Of a stretch of 64,000 nt of DNA, positions 33,633-43,743 are shown in pieces. A program made the translations under genes and the position numbers. The notes under the pieces are model-generated. The model saw nothing but the letters and a program-made list of their open reading frames with translations, ran no database searches and was not told the origin of the DNA. Within the stretch, counting starts at the first letter, position 1; every line of letters starts with the position of its first letter. This DNA is from Chryseobacterium sp. JAH (lineage in GTDB: Bacteria > Bacteroidota > Bacteroidia > Flavobacteriales > Weeksellaceae). The stretch lies in contig NZ_LMAH01000003.1 of NCBI RefSeq assembly GCF_001507335.1, positions 496,001-560,000 on the forward strand. The letters are read 5' to 3'.

Positions 33633-36600
33633 TTATGCTGGAATTTCTCCTCTGTATAAGAATGATATAATTTCTTTGTTCATCTTGTCAACCATTTCGC
33701 TAAACAAGTGGAAAGATTCCTGCTTGTAGATTACCAATGGATCTTTCTGCTCGTAAACAGCTCCCTGAGAAGATTTTCTCAAATCATCCATTTCACGAAG
33801 GTGTAGTTTCCAGTTTTCATCGATGATTGATAAAGTGATATTCTTCTCAAAATCATTGATTAAGCTTTCGCAGTTGGAGTCGTGAGCTTCTTTCAAATCC
33901 GTAACGATGGTTAGCGTTTTCACTCCGTCTGTGAAAGGAACCTGAATCATTTTAAACATTGAACCTTGGTTTTGATACACATTTTCAATGATAGGGAATG
34001 ATTTTTCCTTCAAAAGGTTCAGCTTCATATCATAGTCAGCCTGAGCTGCTTTGAAAAGAAGGTCAGTTAGTTCCGGAATTTGTTTAGATTTAAAATCATT
34101 CTCAGAAACCGGAGATTCCATTGTGAAGTTTTTAATGACTTCAAATTCAAAATCTTTATAGTTTCCAGTTGCTTTTCCTTTCGCTACGATAGAGTTGGCA
34201 ACATCAAAAATCATATTAGTGATATCATACTTCAAGTGATCTCCGAACAATGCGTTCTTTCTTCTCTTGTAGATTACATCACGCTGCTTATTCATTACAT
34301 CATCGTACTCAAGAAGTCTCTTTCTTGTTCCGAAGTTGTTTTCTTCTACTTTCTTCTGAGCTCTTTCGATTGATTTAGAAATCATAGAATGCTGAATAAC
34401 TTCACCATCTTTATGACCCATTCTGTCCATCATTTTAGCAATTCTTTCAGAACCGAATAAACGCATTAGGTTGTCTTCCAAAGAAACATAGAACTGAGAA
34501 CTTCCAGGATCTCCCTGACGTCCTGCTCTACCTCTCAACTGTCTGTCAACACGTCTTGAATCGTGTCTTTCTGTTCCGATAATCGCTAAACCACCTGATT
34601 CTTTTACTTCTTTCGAAAGCTTAATATCGGTACCACGACCCGCCATGTTGGTTGCAATGGTTACAACTCCTGGCTGACCTGCTCCGGCAACGATTTCCGC
34701 CTCTTTCTTGTGAAGTTTCGCATTCAGTACTTGGTGCTGAATTTTTCTTAACTGAAGTGCTTTTGATAGCAATTGTGAAATCTCAACAGAAGTTGTACCC
34801 ACCAATACTGGTCTTCCGGCAGATGTTAAGTTTTCAATCTCTTCAATTACAGCGTTATATTTTTCTCTGTTGGTTTTGAAAACCAAATCCTGTCTGTCAT
34901 GTCTTTGGATCGGACGGTTGGTAGGAATTACCACAACGTCTAATTTGTAAATCTGCCAAAGTTCTCCAGCCTCAGTTTCTGCCGTACCCGTCATCCCCGC
35001 AAGTTTGTTATACATACGGAAGTAGTTCTGAAGAGTAACCGTAGCAAAAGTCTGTGTAGCAGCTTCGATTTTTACGCTTTCCTTAGCTTCAATCGCCTGA
35101 TGAAGTCCGTCAGAATAACGTCTTCCTTCCATGATACGACCTGTCTGCTCATCAACGATTTTTACTTCGCCATCGATCACTACATATTCATCATCTTTTT
35201 CAAACAATGTATATGCTTTCAGCAATTGGCTCATCGTGTGAACACGCTCAGATTTTTCAGCAAAATCAGAGAATAGCTTTTCTTTAGCTTCGAATTCTTC
35301 TTCTTTAGATAAATTTTTAGCTTCCACTTCAGCGATTTCAGTCCCGATGTCAGGAAGAACGAAGAAGTTTGTATCAGAGTTACCCTGAGACATATATTCC
35401 ACACCTTTATCGGTCAAATCAACCTGATTGTTTTTCTCTTCGATAACGAAATAAAGATCTTTATCAACGATTGGCATATCACGGTTGTTGTCAGCCATGT
35501 ACTGAGCTTCCACCTTCTGAAGTAATGCTCTGTTTCCGCTTTCAGATAAAAACTTGATTAACTGTCTGTTTTTCGGCAAACCTCTGTAAGCCTGAAGCAA
35601 TTTAAAACCACCTTCTTTAGTATTTCCGGCAGCAATCAATTTCTTTGCTTCATTAAAAATTGTAGAAACTGTTTTTTTCTGAACTTCTACAATTCTGTCA
35701 ATAGAAGGTTTAAGAACATCAAATTCCTGTCTGTCTCCCTGAGGAACCGGACCCGAAATGATTAAAGGTGTTCTTGCATCATCTACCAATACAGAGTCAA
35801 CTTCATCCACAATGGCAAAGTTTAATTCTCTCTGTACTAATTCTGTAGGTGAAGCCACCATGTTATCTCTCAGGTAATCAAAACCAAATTCGTTATTGGT
35901 TCCGTATGTGATGTCTGAGTTGTATGCTTTTCTTCTTCCGTCTGAGTTGGGTTGGTGATTATCAATACAATCGATAGACATCCCGTGGAATTGGTACAAT
36001 GGTCCCATCCAAGCAGAGTCACGTTTCGCCAAATAGTCATTCACAGTTACCACGTGTACTCCTCTTTCAGGAAGTGCGTTAAGGTAAATAGGAAGTGTTC
36101 CTACCAAAGTTTTACCTTCACCCGTTGCCATTTCTGCAATTTTACCGCTGTGAAGAATCACCCCACCAATAAACTGAGTATCGTAATGTACCATATCCCA
36201 ATTTACAGGTGTACCTGCAGCATCCCATGAGTTTTTCCAAACTGCTTCAGTTCCTTGAATTTCAACGAAATCTTTAGTTGCAGCAAGTTCTTTATCCCAA
36301 TCTGTAGCTGTTACACGGATTTCTCCGTTTTGAGCCCATCTTCTTGATGTTTCTTTGATTAACGCAAAAGCTTCTGGTAGAACCTGTAAAAGAACTTTTT
36401 CTTCAATCTCGTAAGAATCTTTTTTCAAAGCTTCAATTTTCGAGAAAAGAGCCTCTTTTTCATCAACGTTTTTTGAGTTTTTGATTTGCTCTCTGATTTG
36501 CTCTATCTGAGTTGTAATTGTATTGGTAGCCTCTTTAATTTTAGACTTAAATTGAGCCGTTTTCTCTCTCAACCCATCATCTGATAATTCTCCAATGCTA

Positions 36601-36704
36601 GGTTCAACAGCTTTGATTTTTGTTACAACTTTTTTTACTTCTTTCAGGTCCTGCGCTTTTTTGTCTCCCAAAAACCCTTTAAGAACTTTATTTAAAAAAC
36701 TCAT
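33633..36704 (-). CDS. secA: SecA, preprotein translocase ATPase
   Basis: Motor that pushes preproteins through SecYEG at the inner membrane. Seen: Walker A in [15 protein letters not shown] (residues 191-205), [16 protein letters not shown] (Walker B region), [12 protein letters not shown] and [16 protein letters not shown] (motifs V and VI). The protein is 1023 residues against 901 in E. coli; extra length is an N-terminal insert (about 60-165) and inserts in the first ATPase domain, both typical of Bacteroidota. It stops at [10 protein letters not shown] and lacks the C-terminal CxCx8C zinc tail that binds SecB and ribosomes. Single-gene unit with a strong terminator. Confidence 0.96.
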   Translation of the reverse strand: MSFLNKVLKGFLGDKKAQDLKEVKKVVTKIKAVEPSIGELSDDGLREKTAQFKSKIKEATNTITTQIEQIREQIKNSKNVDEKEALFSKIEALKKDSYEIEEKVLLQVLPEAFALIKETSRRWAQNGEIRVTATDWDKELAATKDFVEIQGTEAVWKNSWDAAGTPVNWDMVHYDTQFIGGVILHSGKIAEMATGEGKTLVGTLPIYLNALPERGVHVVTVNDYLAKRDSAWMGPLYQFHGMSIDCIDNHQPNSDGRRKAYNSDITYGTNNEFGFDYLRDNMVASPTELVQRELNFAIVDEVDSVLVDDARTPLIISGPVPQGDRQEFDVLKPSIDRIVEVQKKTVSTIFNEAKKLIAAGNTKEGGFKLLQAYRGLPKNRQLIKFLSESGNRALLQKVEAQYMADNNRDMPIVDKDLYFVIEEKNNQVDLTDKGVEYMSQGNSDTNFFVLPDIGTEIAEVEAKNLSKEEEFEAKEKLFSDFAEKSERVHTMSQLLKAYTLFEKDDEYVVIDGEVKIVDEQTGRIMEGRRYSDGLHQAIEAKESVKIEAATQTFATVTLQNYFRMYNKLAGMTGTAETEAGELWQIYKLDVVVIPTNRPIQRHDRQDLVFKTNREKYNAVIEEIENLTSAGRPVLVGTTSVEISQLLSKALQLRKIQHQVLNAKLHKKEAEIVAGAGQPGVVTIATNMAGRGTDIKLSKEVKESGGLAIIGTERHDSRRVDRQLRGRAGRQGDPGSSQFYVSLEDNLMRLFGSERIAKMMDRMGHKDGEVIQHSMISKSIERAQKKVEENNFGTRKRLLEYDDVMNKQRDVIYKRRKNALFGDHLKYDITNMIFDVANSIVAKGKATGNYKDFEFEVIKNFTMESPVSENDFKSKQIPELTDLLFKAAQADYDMKLNLLKEKSFPIIENVYQNQGSMFKMIQVPFTDGVKTLTIVTDLKEAHDSNCESLINDFEKNITLSIIDENWKLHLREMDDLRKSSQGAVYEQKDPLVIYKQESFHLFSEMVDKMNKEIISFLYRGEIPA

Positions 36705-36818
36705 AGAATTTGTTTTAAGCTCAAAACCTCAGGTTTTAAGCATATTAAATTACACTCGATGGTGTATGTTATTATTGAAAAAGCTTTAAGCATATTGCCT
36801 AAAGCCTAATGCTTTGTA

Positions 36819-37040
36819 CTAATATTCGTCTTCGTTCCAAAGATAATCTTCGTCCGTAGGATAGTCGCTCCAGATTTCGTCGATTGCATCGTATACCTCA
36901 CCTTCGTCTTCGATTGCCTGTAGGTTTTCTACAACTTCCATGGGTGCACCAGTTCTGATTGCGTAGTCGATAAGTTCTGCCTTTGTCATCGGCCAAGGTG
37001 CGTCGCTTAAGTATGAAGCTAATTCTAATGTCCAGTACAT
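36819..37040 (-). CDS. DUF2795 small acidic protein
   Basis: A 73-residue protein from ATG 37040; the six residues added by the ATG at 37058 (MQKIKI) are not part of the family. MYWTLELASYLSDAPWPMTKAELIDYAIRTGAP is the DUF2795 core (a small helical domain), followed by VVENLQAIEDEGEVYDAIDEIWSDYP and a very acidic tail. The function is unknown. It lies between secA and an epimerase gene on the same strand, but with gaps of over 100 bases on both sides, so it is probably a separate gene. Confidence 0.85.
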   Translation of the reverse strand: MYWTLELASYLSDAPWPMTKAELIDYAIRTGAPMEVVENLQAIEDEGEVYDAIDEIWSDYPTDEDYLWNEDEY

Positions 37041-37177
37041 AATTTTTATTTTTTGCAAAAGTATAAAAATAGGTTATATTATAAACTTTTTTTATGACTT
37101 GATTTTCAATTCTTTTATTAAATTTTGTATATGTTTACTGCAAATCATACTATAAGCATGATAGCAGCAGATTGATG

Positions 37178-38200
37178 TCATTTTCTCAAAAACCATTCCA
37201 CAAATTTTTTTGTGCCATTTTGGAAGTTTGTGGTGGGCTCGTAACCGAGCAGATGTCTTGCTTTTGTAATGTCAGCGTTGGTTTTCTGCACATCGCCCTG
37301 CTGCATTGGCAGTATTTTTTTTGTGGCAATTTTGTCAAGATTTTGTTCAATAACGGACAACATTTCAGAAAGCTTGATGACTTCACTTTCTCCAAGGTTG
37401 ATAATTTCGTATACGTTAATATTGTTTTCTAAATAATTGATAGATTTTACTATTCCGTCGACTACATCGTCGATGTATGTATAGTCTCTTGCTGTGTTTC
37501 CGTCGCCGTAGAATGGTATTTCTTTATTTTCAGAAATAAGTTTTGTGAATTTATAAATCGCCAAATCAGGTCTTTGTCTTGGTCCGTAAACGGTAAAAAA
37601 CCTAAGCTGAATCATATCAATGTGATAAAGACTGTGATAAACATGACCTAAAATTTCACCACATTTTTTTGTGGCCGCGTATGTAGAGATGGGGTGGTCT
37701 ACATTATCGGTTTCTGAAAAAGGAATTTTCTCGTTATTGCCATAAACACTTGATGATGAGGCGCAAACGAATTTTTTAATTTTAAATTCATTGCATAGTT
37801 CCCAGAGATGCATGGTTCCGCGTACATTGACTTCTTCGTATTCTAAAGGTCTTTCGATAGAGGGACGTACTCCAGCAAGGGCAGCCAAATGGATGACTAA
37901 ATCAATTTGATGGTTTTTAAATATCTTTTCTAAACCTTCTTTATCTCTGATATCCTGATAGTATAAAACGTATCGGTCTGATTTTGAAATAGAAATCAAG
38001 CTCGCAATATCATTTTTTTTATCGGAAAATTTAAAATCAATACTTTTTTTGACAGAATCTAAAGTATTTTTAATTTTCATCTTATAATCATAGAAATCAT
38101 CAAAATTGTCAATGTTTATGACAGAATGTCCGTGTTTCAATAATTCTTCTACCAAATGAGAACCAATAAATCCGCTTCCTCCCGTAACGAGATAGGTCAT
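37178..38200 (-). CDS. NAD-dependent nucleotide-sugar epimerase (UDP-glucuronate epimerase-like)
   Basis: Extended short-chain dehydrogenase of about 340 residues. NAD loop TGGSGFIGSHLVEELL at the N-terminus, NIDNFDDFYDYKMKI typical of UDP-glucuronate 4-epimerases, the catalytic YAATKK (Y-x3-K) near residue 180, and RFFTVYGPRQRPDLAIYKF that closes the sugar pocket. It would make a sugar nucleotide for surface polysaccharide; C4-epimerisation of UDP-glucuronate is the best guess. I prefer ATG 38200 (MTYLVTGG) over 38221, because the fold begins at once after it. It faces away from the DUF389 gene, so a divergent promoter region lies between 38201 and 38277. Confidence 0.88.
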   Translation of the reverse strand: MTYLVTGGSGFIGSHLVEELLKHGHSVINIDNFDDFYDYKMKIKNTLDSVKKSIDFKFSDKKNDIASLISISKSDRYVLYYQDIRDKEGLEKIFKNHQIDLVIHLAALAGVRPSIERPLEYEEVNVRGTMHLWELCNEFKIKKFVCASSSSVYGNNEKIPFSETDNVDHPISTYAATKKCGEILGHVYHSLYHIDMIQLRFFTVYGPRQRPDLAIYKFTKLISENKEIPFYGDGNTARDYTYIDDVVDGIVKSINYLENNINVYEIINLGESEVIKLSEMLSVIEQNLDKIATKKILPMQQGDVQKTNADITKARHLLGYEPTTNFQNGTKKFVEWFLRK

Positions 38201-38277
38201 GTGTATTTTTTTAGAAGACAAATTTATTAATAATAGTTGAATGCTCTTTTCTTACTTTTGTTTTTTAAACAGAAGAG

Positions 38278-39336
38278 ATGATTAATTTTCAAAAGCTTTT
38301 TGCTTTACCTAAGGAGGAGGAAGAAGATTTTACCTTTACAGAGATTGAGGAAGGAATTTATTTTCGAGGCCACAATCTCTGGCTTTTGGTCATCTCAATG
38401 GGGATTGCATGTATAGGTCTCAATATCAACAGCCCAGCAGCGGTAATAGGGGCGATGCTGATATCTCCTTTGATGGGGCCTATAGTGGGCGCGGCCTTCG
38501 GTTTTTCGATTGGTAATAGACATTTGATGCGCTTAGGAATCGTAAATTGGGCTTTAATGATTGTCGTTGCACTTTGCTCGTCTGCGTTGTATTTTTTCAT
38601 CACGCCTTTTCATTCTGAAACGGCACAGCTTGAAAGCTTTAAGACTGCCACCATTTTTGACTGTTTTTTAGCACTACTGGGAGGTTTCGCATGGTTTTTG
38701 GGAATTGTTAGAAAAGAAGCCATTAAAGTAATTGCAGGAGTTGCTGTTTCTACAGCATGCATTCCGCCTCTTTGTACGGCTGGATATGGAATTGCAAATG
38801 GAAATTGGGAATATTTTTGGGGAGGATTTTACTTCTATCTTATCAACTGTTTCTTCATCGCCGTCGGAACCTGGATTCTCAGCATTGTATTGGGATATCA
38901 AAAATATTATCTTCAGAAAAATAAGATTAGAAACAAAAAAATGTCACTTTTTATTAGTTTGATTTCTGCTCTTATCCTGATCCCGAGCATTCTTCTGACC
39001 AAGAAAAAATGGGATCGAGAAAAACTCAATGAAAGATCTGAAAGTTATATTAAAACAATTAAAGAAAATCACCCTGAACTAGCCATTATCAGTCACGAAC
39101 TTTATGAGCAAAATGGAAGCAGGTTTTTAAAAATAACATTGTTAAATGACAGCATAACGATTGGCAAAAATAAATTGGAAGAACATAATAATCTTGTAAA
39201 AGACATCCAATTGATTTGGCAATATTCGCCGAAACAGCAAAATTCAGAATCTGAGAAAATAAGAGAAATGCAGGCGCAAATTTCTGAATTAAAGCTGGAA
39301 ATGGAACGAATAAAAACGAAAAAGAATAATAACTGA
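38278..39336 (+). CDS. DUF389 membrane protein
   Basis: A 352-residue protein with about six helices in the first 225 residues. The start FRGHNLWLLVISMGIACIGLNINSPAAVIGAMLISPLMGPIVG and GFSIGNRHLMRLGIVNWALMIV (residues about 32-80) are typical of DUF389, a family of inner-membrane proteins often called hydrophobic domain proteins and of unknown activity. The C-terminal 120 residues are soluble and end in a coiled-coil-like EMQAQISELKLEMERIKTKK. A TACTTTTG -7 box at 38254-38261 lies 16 bases upstream. It is divergent from the epimerase gene. Confidence 0.85.
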   Translation: MINFQKLFALPKEEEEDFTFTEIEEGIYFRGHNLWLLVISMGIACIGLNINSPAAVIGAMLISPLMGPIVGAAFGFSIGNRHLMRLGIVNWALMIVVALCSSALYFFITPFHSETAQLESFKTATIFDCFLALLGGFAWFLGIVRKEAIKVIAGVAVSTACIPPLCTAGYGIANGNWEYFWGGFYFYLINCFFIAVGTWILSIVLGYQKYYLQKNKIRNKKMSLFISLISALILIPSILLTKKKWDREKLNERSESYIKTIKENHPELAIISHELYEQNGSRFLKITLLNDSITIGKNKLEEHNNLVKDIQLIWQYSPKQQNSESEKIREMQAQISELKLEMERIKTKKNNN

Positions 39337-39372
39337 TTCTAAAATTTTATATTTACTTAAAAGTTAACAAAC

Positions 39373-40170
39373 ATGCAGTTTCAAGGGCAAATTTTAAAAA
39401 TGACTAGTTTCAATGACCAACCTATTCAATATTATTTAAATCTTTCAGGGGATTTGATTCATATGAATGAATTGTTGGGGAAAGAATTGAGCATTAAGCA
39501 TACAGGTTTTCAATGTGTAAATTGTGGATTAGATAAAACAATCTACCGCATGGGCTTCTGTAAAAGCTGTTTTTTTGAAAGTCCATATGCGAGCGACACG
39601 ATTATACGTCCGGAGCTTTCAACGGCTCATTTAGGAATTGGAGAACGAGATCTTGATATAGAGAAACAAATCCAATTGCAGCCGCATACCGTATATCTTG
39701 CATATACGGGCGATGTGAAAGTAGGCGTAACGAGAAATACGCAAATTCCCACACGATGGATTGATCAGGGCGCGACATTTGCTCTACCGATTGCGCGAAC
39801 TGAAAACCGCTACGAAGCAGGAATGATAGAAGTTGCCCTTAAAGAACATCTTGCCGACAAAACCAACTGGAGAAAAATGCTGCAGGATGATTTTGAAGAT
39901 GAAGTAGATTTGGCAGATTTCCAGCAGAAAATAAGAGAATATTTCCCTGAGGATTTCCAAAAGTTCTACTCTGAAGGCGAAGATATGTGGAAGTTTGATT
40001 ATCCGTTTTCAAAGCCCGAAAAAGTAAGTTCTTTTACTCTTGACAAGAAACCTGAGTTTATAGGAAGACTTGTTGGAATCAAAGGTCAGTACTTAGCGTT
40101 TGAAGGTGGCAATTTTATGAATGTGAGAGGACATGAAGGTTATGTGATTGAGCTGGAAGTAAAAAATTAA
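39373..40170 (+). CDS. DUF2797 protein with a CxxC zinc site
   Basis: A 265-residue protein of DUF2797, which I know mainly as an unannotated Bacteroidota and actinobacterial family. A zinc ribbon is visible at C48-x2-C51 and C63-x2-C66 (QCVNCGLDKTIYRMGFCKSC). VYLAYTGDVKVGVTRNTQIPTRWIDQGA at about 109-136 resembles GIY-YIG nuclease strands (VGVT, R and W), but the catalytic motif is not complete. Function unknown; nucleic acid binding is a guess. It follows DUF389 by 36 bases and precedes the AsmA-like gene by nine bases, so the three may be one transcript. Confidence 0.82.
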   Translation: MQFQGQILKMTSFNDQPIQYYLNLSGDLIHMNELLGKELSIKHTGFQCVNCGLDKTIYRMGFCKSCFFESPYASDTIIRPELSTAHLGIGERDLDIEKQIQLQPHTVYLAYTGDVKVGVTRNTQIPTRWIDQGATFALPIARTENRYEAGMIEVALKEHLADKTNWRKMLQDDFEDEVDLADFQQKIREYFPEDFQKFYSEGEDMWKFDYPFSKPEKVSSFTLDKKPEFIGRLVGIKGQYLAFEGGNFMNVRGHEGYVIELEVKN

Positions 40171-40179
40171 AATGTTATT

Positions 40180-42858
40180 ATGAAAAAACCCTGGGTTAAA
40201 AAGATTTTAATAGGTCTTGGAATTTTTTTCGGACTTATTCTGATTGCAAATTTTGCGATCAATATCTGGCTCAAAACCCAGCTTCCCGACTATATTAAAA
40301 AAAATACAGATTATAAAGTATCCTATCAATCTTTAGGGGTTGATTTGGGAACCGGAAATATTTTGGCGACTGGAATTACTGTCAATAATAAAAATCCGCA
40401 GAACTTGAATATAATGGGTTTCCAGGGAACGATTGATACCTTGAAAGTAAGTCGTTTCGGAATTTATGATGCGATTTTTAATAAAACCATCAGTTCGAGT
40501 GATCTGCTCTTGGCAAATCCCAATCTGAATATTATTCTGGCAAAACCGAAAGACAAAAAAACTGATAAGAAGACAAATCCAATTAGTTTTGAAAACATCA
40601 GAATAAATAACGGAACGATTCAGGTTTTTAAATATACCAAGCAAAAATTATTGGGCGTTAATGATTTGGATTTGTTTGTAGAAAATCTTGAGTTAAACGA
40701 AGAAACGGTAGAAAATAAACTGCCTTTTACGTTTGATCAGTACAGCATTAAAGGAAAAGATATTTTCTTCCAACCGAATGATATTTATACTTTGAAAATT
40801 GATAAGGTTACCACGACGAATGGTCAGGTTTCGATTGATCAGTTTCAGCTTGCTCCGATGATTGAATTTGAACAATTCAAAAAATTATATCCGAAGAAGA
40901 AGCAACTGATCTCGGCAAATATCCCGAAAATTGATTTTAGAGATGTTGTTTTAAAAGATAATAAAGTTTCTCTGACTAATGCCAGTTTTCAGAATCCCAA
41001 TATTTTAGTTTATACTACGGATGCAATTCCGGATAAGGTAAAAAAACTGCTCAATTTTGAATTAAATCTGGGTGATTTTAAATTAGATAGAGGCATAATT
41101 CAGGTCAATAAGCCAGATGGCAACAAACTGCTATTTGCTAAAGATGTCAGTTTAAAGTTCAAAAACATTGAATATAGCAAAGATATTTCTGAAGAAATGA
41201 TTCCGCTGAGATACAAGGATTTTAGTTTTTCAGGGAAAGATGTTCAGTTTTCCAATCATCAGGATATTAATGTCGGAAGTATTTCTTTAAGTCCGAAAAA
41301 AGGAGATTTCAAAAATATCTCAGTGATTCCGAAACATTTGGGTTCAGGTAAAACAACGATGCATCTTAAAGCCAATCAAATTGTTTTTAATATCAACAAA
41401 TGGGAGATTGTCGACAAAAAACTCAATCTTGATGTAAAAGACGTTTTGGTGAATCAGGTTAATGGAACAGTTACTGCAGGAACCATTAAATCTAATAAAA
41501 AGTCAGAGTTCAACGGAATCCAGTTTCCAATTTTGGTCAGAAATGTCACTTTAAAGAATTCGAATTTAATTTATGATTCAAAAAATCAACCGTTACAATT
41601 CAACAATCTTAATGCAACGATAAAAGATATTGAACTGACAGAGAAACCAAAGAACGGAGGTTTGGCTGTTAAAGTGAAAGATTATGATCTTACAACCAAG
41701 AATTTTGCATACAAAACAAAGTTCTATAATATGACAGTAGGAGCTTTAGCATTGAATAAAAATAAAATCAAGATCGATCAGTTTGCGATGAAGCCTCTTG
41801 TTTCAAGAGCTCAGTTTATCAGAATGATTCCTGTTGAGAGCGATTTGTATGACCTGAAAGCCAATCAGGTGACCGCGGTTGGAAATTGGGATTTATTTTC
41901 AGAGAGTAAATTTCTTCATGCCAACAATGTTACAATTTTGTCCGCAAATGCCAATATTTTCAGAAGTAAAATTCCGGCAGATGATCCGAAAGAAAAGTTA
42001 TTGTATTCCAGATTGTTGAGGACGATCAAAATTCCGATGTTTATTGATCAGCTTCAACTCAAAAATTCGGTTTTAGAATACGAAGAAGATACGCCAAAAA
42101 GCAGCGGGCCGGGGAAACTTACGTTTACCAATTTTAATATGAACGTGAAGAACCTGAATTCCGCAAAGATGAAAGGAAAACCTACTCAGGTTGACATTAA
42201 AATCAATTGTACTTTTATGAAAACATCGTTGCTGTCAGTCAATTGGGGATTTGATACGACAGATCAGGGCGACCGTTTTACGATTGCAGGAAAGCTGAAC
42301 AATATTCCTGCAGAGGCTTTGAATGCTTTTGTTGTTCCTTATATGAGTATTACTGCGACAGGAACGATACAGGAAATGTTATTTAATTTTAAAGGAAATC
42401 CTAAAGGTATTGGCGGAACTTTTAATCTTAAGCATAAAGATTTAAAAGTTTCCATATTAGATAAAGATAGTAAAAAGAAAAAAGGCGTTTTAAGTGCGGT
42501 AGTCAATATTTTCGTAAAATCAGATTCCGGAAAATTTCCTGAGTCTGTCATTGTAGAAGGTGTTGAAAGAGATCCTACGAAGTCATTCTTTAATCTTTTC
42601 TGGAAGGGAATTGAAGACGGTCTTAAGAAAACACTCATCGGGATTGACGTTGATAAAGCTAAACAAACCGTTGAAAAAACCAAAGAATCTGTAAAAGACG
42701 TTAAAAGCACAGTGAAGGAGGTTAAAACTTCAGTAAAAGAAGCAGAAAAAGATATTTCTAAAGCAGTTACAGCTCCAGACAAAGGAGCTGAAAAACCAAA
42801 GGAGAAAGGCTTTTTCAAAAAAGTATTTAAGAAAAAAGAAAAAACCGAGACTCAGTGA
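40180..42858 (+). CDS. large AsmA-like membrane-anchored protein
   Basis: An 892-residue protein with a membrane anchor at residues 8-28 (ILIGLGIFFGLILIANFAIN) and a long beta-rich body, NIWLKTQLPDYIKKNTDYKVSY, as in AsmA/DUF748/TamB-like bridge proteins of the envelope. It probably sits in the inner membrane with the body in the periplasm, and family members help move lipids or shape the outer membrane; this gene is not proven to. The last 80 residues are helical and lysine-rich with repeats (TVEKTKESVKDVKSTVKEVK). The stop codon is inside the terminator that follows at 42841. Confidence 0.72.
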   Translation: MKKPWVKKILIGLGIFFGLILIANFAINIWLKTQLPDYIKKNTDYKVSYQSLGVDLGTGNILATGITVNNKNPQNLNIMGFQGTIDTLKVSRFGIYDAIFNKTISSSDLLLANPNLNIILAKPKDKKTDKKTNPISFENIRINNGTIQVFKYTKQKLLGVNDLDLFVENLELNEETVENKLPFTFDQYSIKGKDIFFQPNDIYTLKIDKVTTTNGQVSIDQFQLAPMIEFEQFKKLYPKKKQLISANIPKIDFRDVVLKDNKVSLTNASFQNPNILVYTTDAIPDKVKKLLNFELNLGDFKLDRGIIQVNKPDGNKLLFAKDVSLKFKNIEYSKDISEEMIPLRYKDFSFSGKDVQFSNHQDINVGSISLSPKKGDFKNISVIPKHLGSGKTTMHLKANQIVFNINKWEIVDKKLNLDVKDVLVNQVNGTVTAGTIKSNKKSEFNGIQFPILVRNVTLKNSNLIYDSKNQPLQFNNLNATIKDIELTEKPKNGGLAVKVKDYDLTTKNFAYKTKFYNMTVGALALNKNKIKIDQFAMKPLVSRAQFIRMIPVESDLYDLKANQVTAVGNWDLFSESKFLHANNVTILSANANIFRSKIPADDPKEKLLYSRLLRTIKIPMFIDQLQLKNSVLEYEEDTPKSSGPGKLTFTNFNMNVKNLNSAKMKGKPTQVDIKINCTFMKTSLLSVNWGFDTTDQGDRFTIAGKLNNIPAEALNAFVVPYMSITATGTIQEMLFNFKGNPKGIGGTFNLKHKDLKVSILDKDSKKKKGVLSAVVNIFVKSDSGKFPESVIVEGVERDPTKSFFNLFWKGIEDGLKKTLIGIDVDKAKQTVEKTKESVKDVKSTVKEVKTSVKEAEKDISKAVTAPDKGAEKPKEKGFFKKVFKKKEKTETQ

Positions 42859-42869
42859 GTTTCGGTTTT
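42841..42869 (+). terminator. terminator overlapping the AsmA-like stop codon
   Basis: AAAACCGA and TCGGTTTT with G-T, ACTC and GAGT inside form a 13-pair stem around a three-base loop, ending in T-rich TTTTTATAG. The TGA stop is within the stem. Confidence 0.75.
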
Positions 42870-42894
42870 TTATAGTTGTAAAGAGAGTTATTAT

Positions 42895-43245
42895 TTAAAA
42901 ATCATACTCATCACTTTCATTAACGGGAATATCTCTAAGGAAAGTATCAAATTCGTGACCGGGATAATTGCTGTCTGCACCATATGAGTCAATGATAATA
43001 CCTTTATTTCCAGAGTTATCCTCAAGTACATACAAAACGGCACTGTCATCCGGATTGCTGTCACCTTCAAAGCGATAGGTTTTCAGAATCGTCAACTCGC
43101 CGGGTTGATAGTTTTTGTCTGAATCTTCGTATTTCATTTCACAAGCTTCGTTCATTCTGAATTCTCGGTGTATGCCCCGCTCTCTAAGCCTTTCCATTAC
43201 CTGACTTAGAGTGGTCATTCTGTCCATGTTGTCCGGATTTTCCAT
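42895..43245 (-). CDS. small acidic protein of the family often named phosphoribosylpyrophosphate synthetase-like
   Basis: A 116-residue protein: MENPDNMDRMTTLSQVMERL, then RERGIHREFRMNEACEMKYE, YQPGELTILKTYRFEGDSNPDDSAVLYVLEDNSGNKGIIIDSYGA. The stretch YRFEGDSNPDDSAVLY is shared with short Bacteroidota proteins that databases often label phosphoribosylpyrophosphate synthetase, but at 116 residues it cannot be that enzyme. Function unknown. It is convergent with the AsmA-like gene; its own upstream region to 43421 has no clear -7 box that I can see. Confidence 0.75.
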   Translation of the reverse strand: MENPDNMDRMTTLSQVMERLRERGIHREFRMNEACEMKYEDSDKNYQPGELTILKTYRFEGDSNPDDSAVLYVLEDNSGNKGIIIDSYGADSNYPGHEFDTFLRDIPVNESDEYDF

Positions 43246-43421
43246 AATATTATTTTTTTTGATTTGTTTCTCATTAAATTACTACAATTTTCAAACCATA
43301 AAAAGCATGGTGAGTTAAATATGCTGTCTCTGCGGACTGTTTAATGTTAACAAAAATTATAATGACAGTGTGTGAAAAAGGTACACTATTTGCTTAATCT
43401 ATTTACAAAATTGTACTAAAT

Positions 43422-43613
43422 ATGAAAAAAGAAGTAGGGGTTTTACTGGCAGGAGGAGTAGGTCTGTTGGCAGTGCTTAGCTTTTTAAGCGTAAAAAAAA
43501 TATTAAGTAAAAAACATAAAAAATACAGCGAATATTACTCTGATCATCACAGGCATTTTGATAAAAATTCTGATGATGAAGATCATGGTATAGAGTATTA
43601 CGCATTCAAGTAA
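43422..43613 (+). CDS. small single-helix membrane protein
   Basis: A 63-residue protein: basic start, one hydrophobic helix at about residues 6-23 (GVLLAGGVGLLAVLSFL) and a charged, histidine-rich tail (SEYYSDHHRHFDKNSDDEDH). I do not recognise it. It is followed by a good terminator at 43644, and a real gene is supported by that and by the plausible start, but no homologue is known to me. Confidence 0.6.
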   Translation: MKKEVGVLLAGGVGLLAVLSFLSVKKILSKKHKKYSEYYSDHHRHFDKNSDDEDHGIEYYAFK

Positions 43614-43643
43614 GAGAAATAGTAACAGATATAAATTTTATAT

Positions 43644-43674
43644 AATCCGCCTCGAAAATTTTTGATGGCGGATT
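43644..43674 (+). terminator. terminator after the small membrane protein gene
   Basis: AATCCGCC and GGCGGATT pair perfectly over eight bases, with further A/T pairing in the loop, followed by a run of seven T. Confidence 0.85.
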
Positions 43675-43743
43675 TTTTTGTGGAAAACTTTTGTGTTAAA
43701 ACTCATTATTTTCAAAACAAACCTTTATAATTTTACATATGAA

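Noticed and set aside
36705-36818. Terminator-like AAGCAT/ATGCTT pairing after the DUF2795 gene
   Set aside because: The stem is six pairs with a long loop, so it is too weak to call.
42339-42818. A 159-residue minus-strand frame
   Set aside because: It lies fully inside the AsmA-like gene and mirrors its lysine-rich tail, which gives serine- and phenylalanine-rich frames on the other strand.
42895-43245. Phosphoribosylpyrophosphate synthetase
   Set aside because: The name attached to this family does not fit: at 116 residues it lacks the enzyme's substrate-binding motifs.
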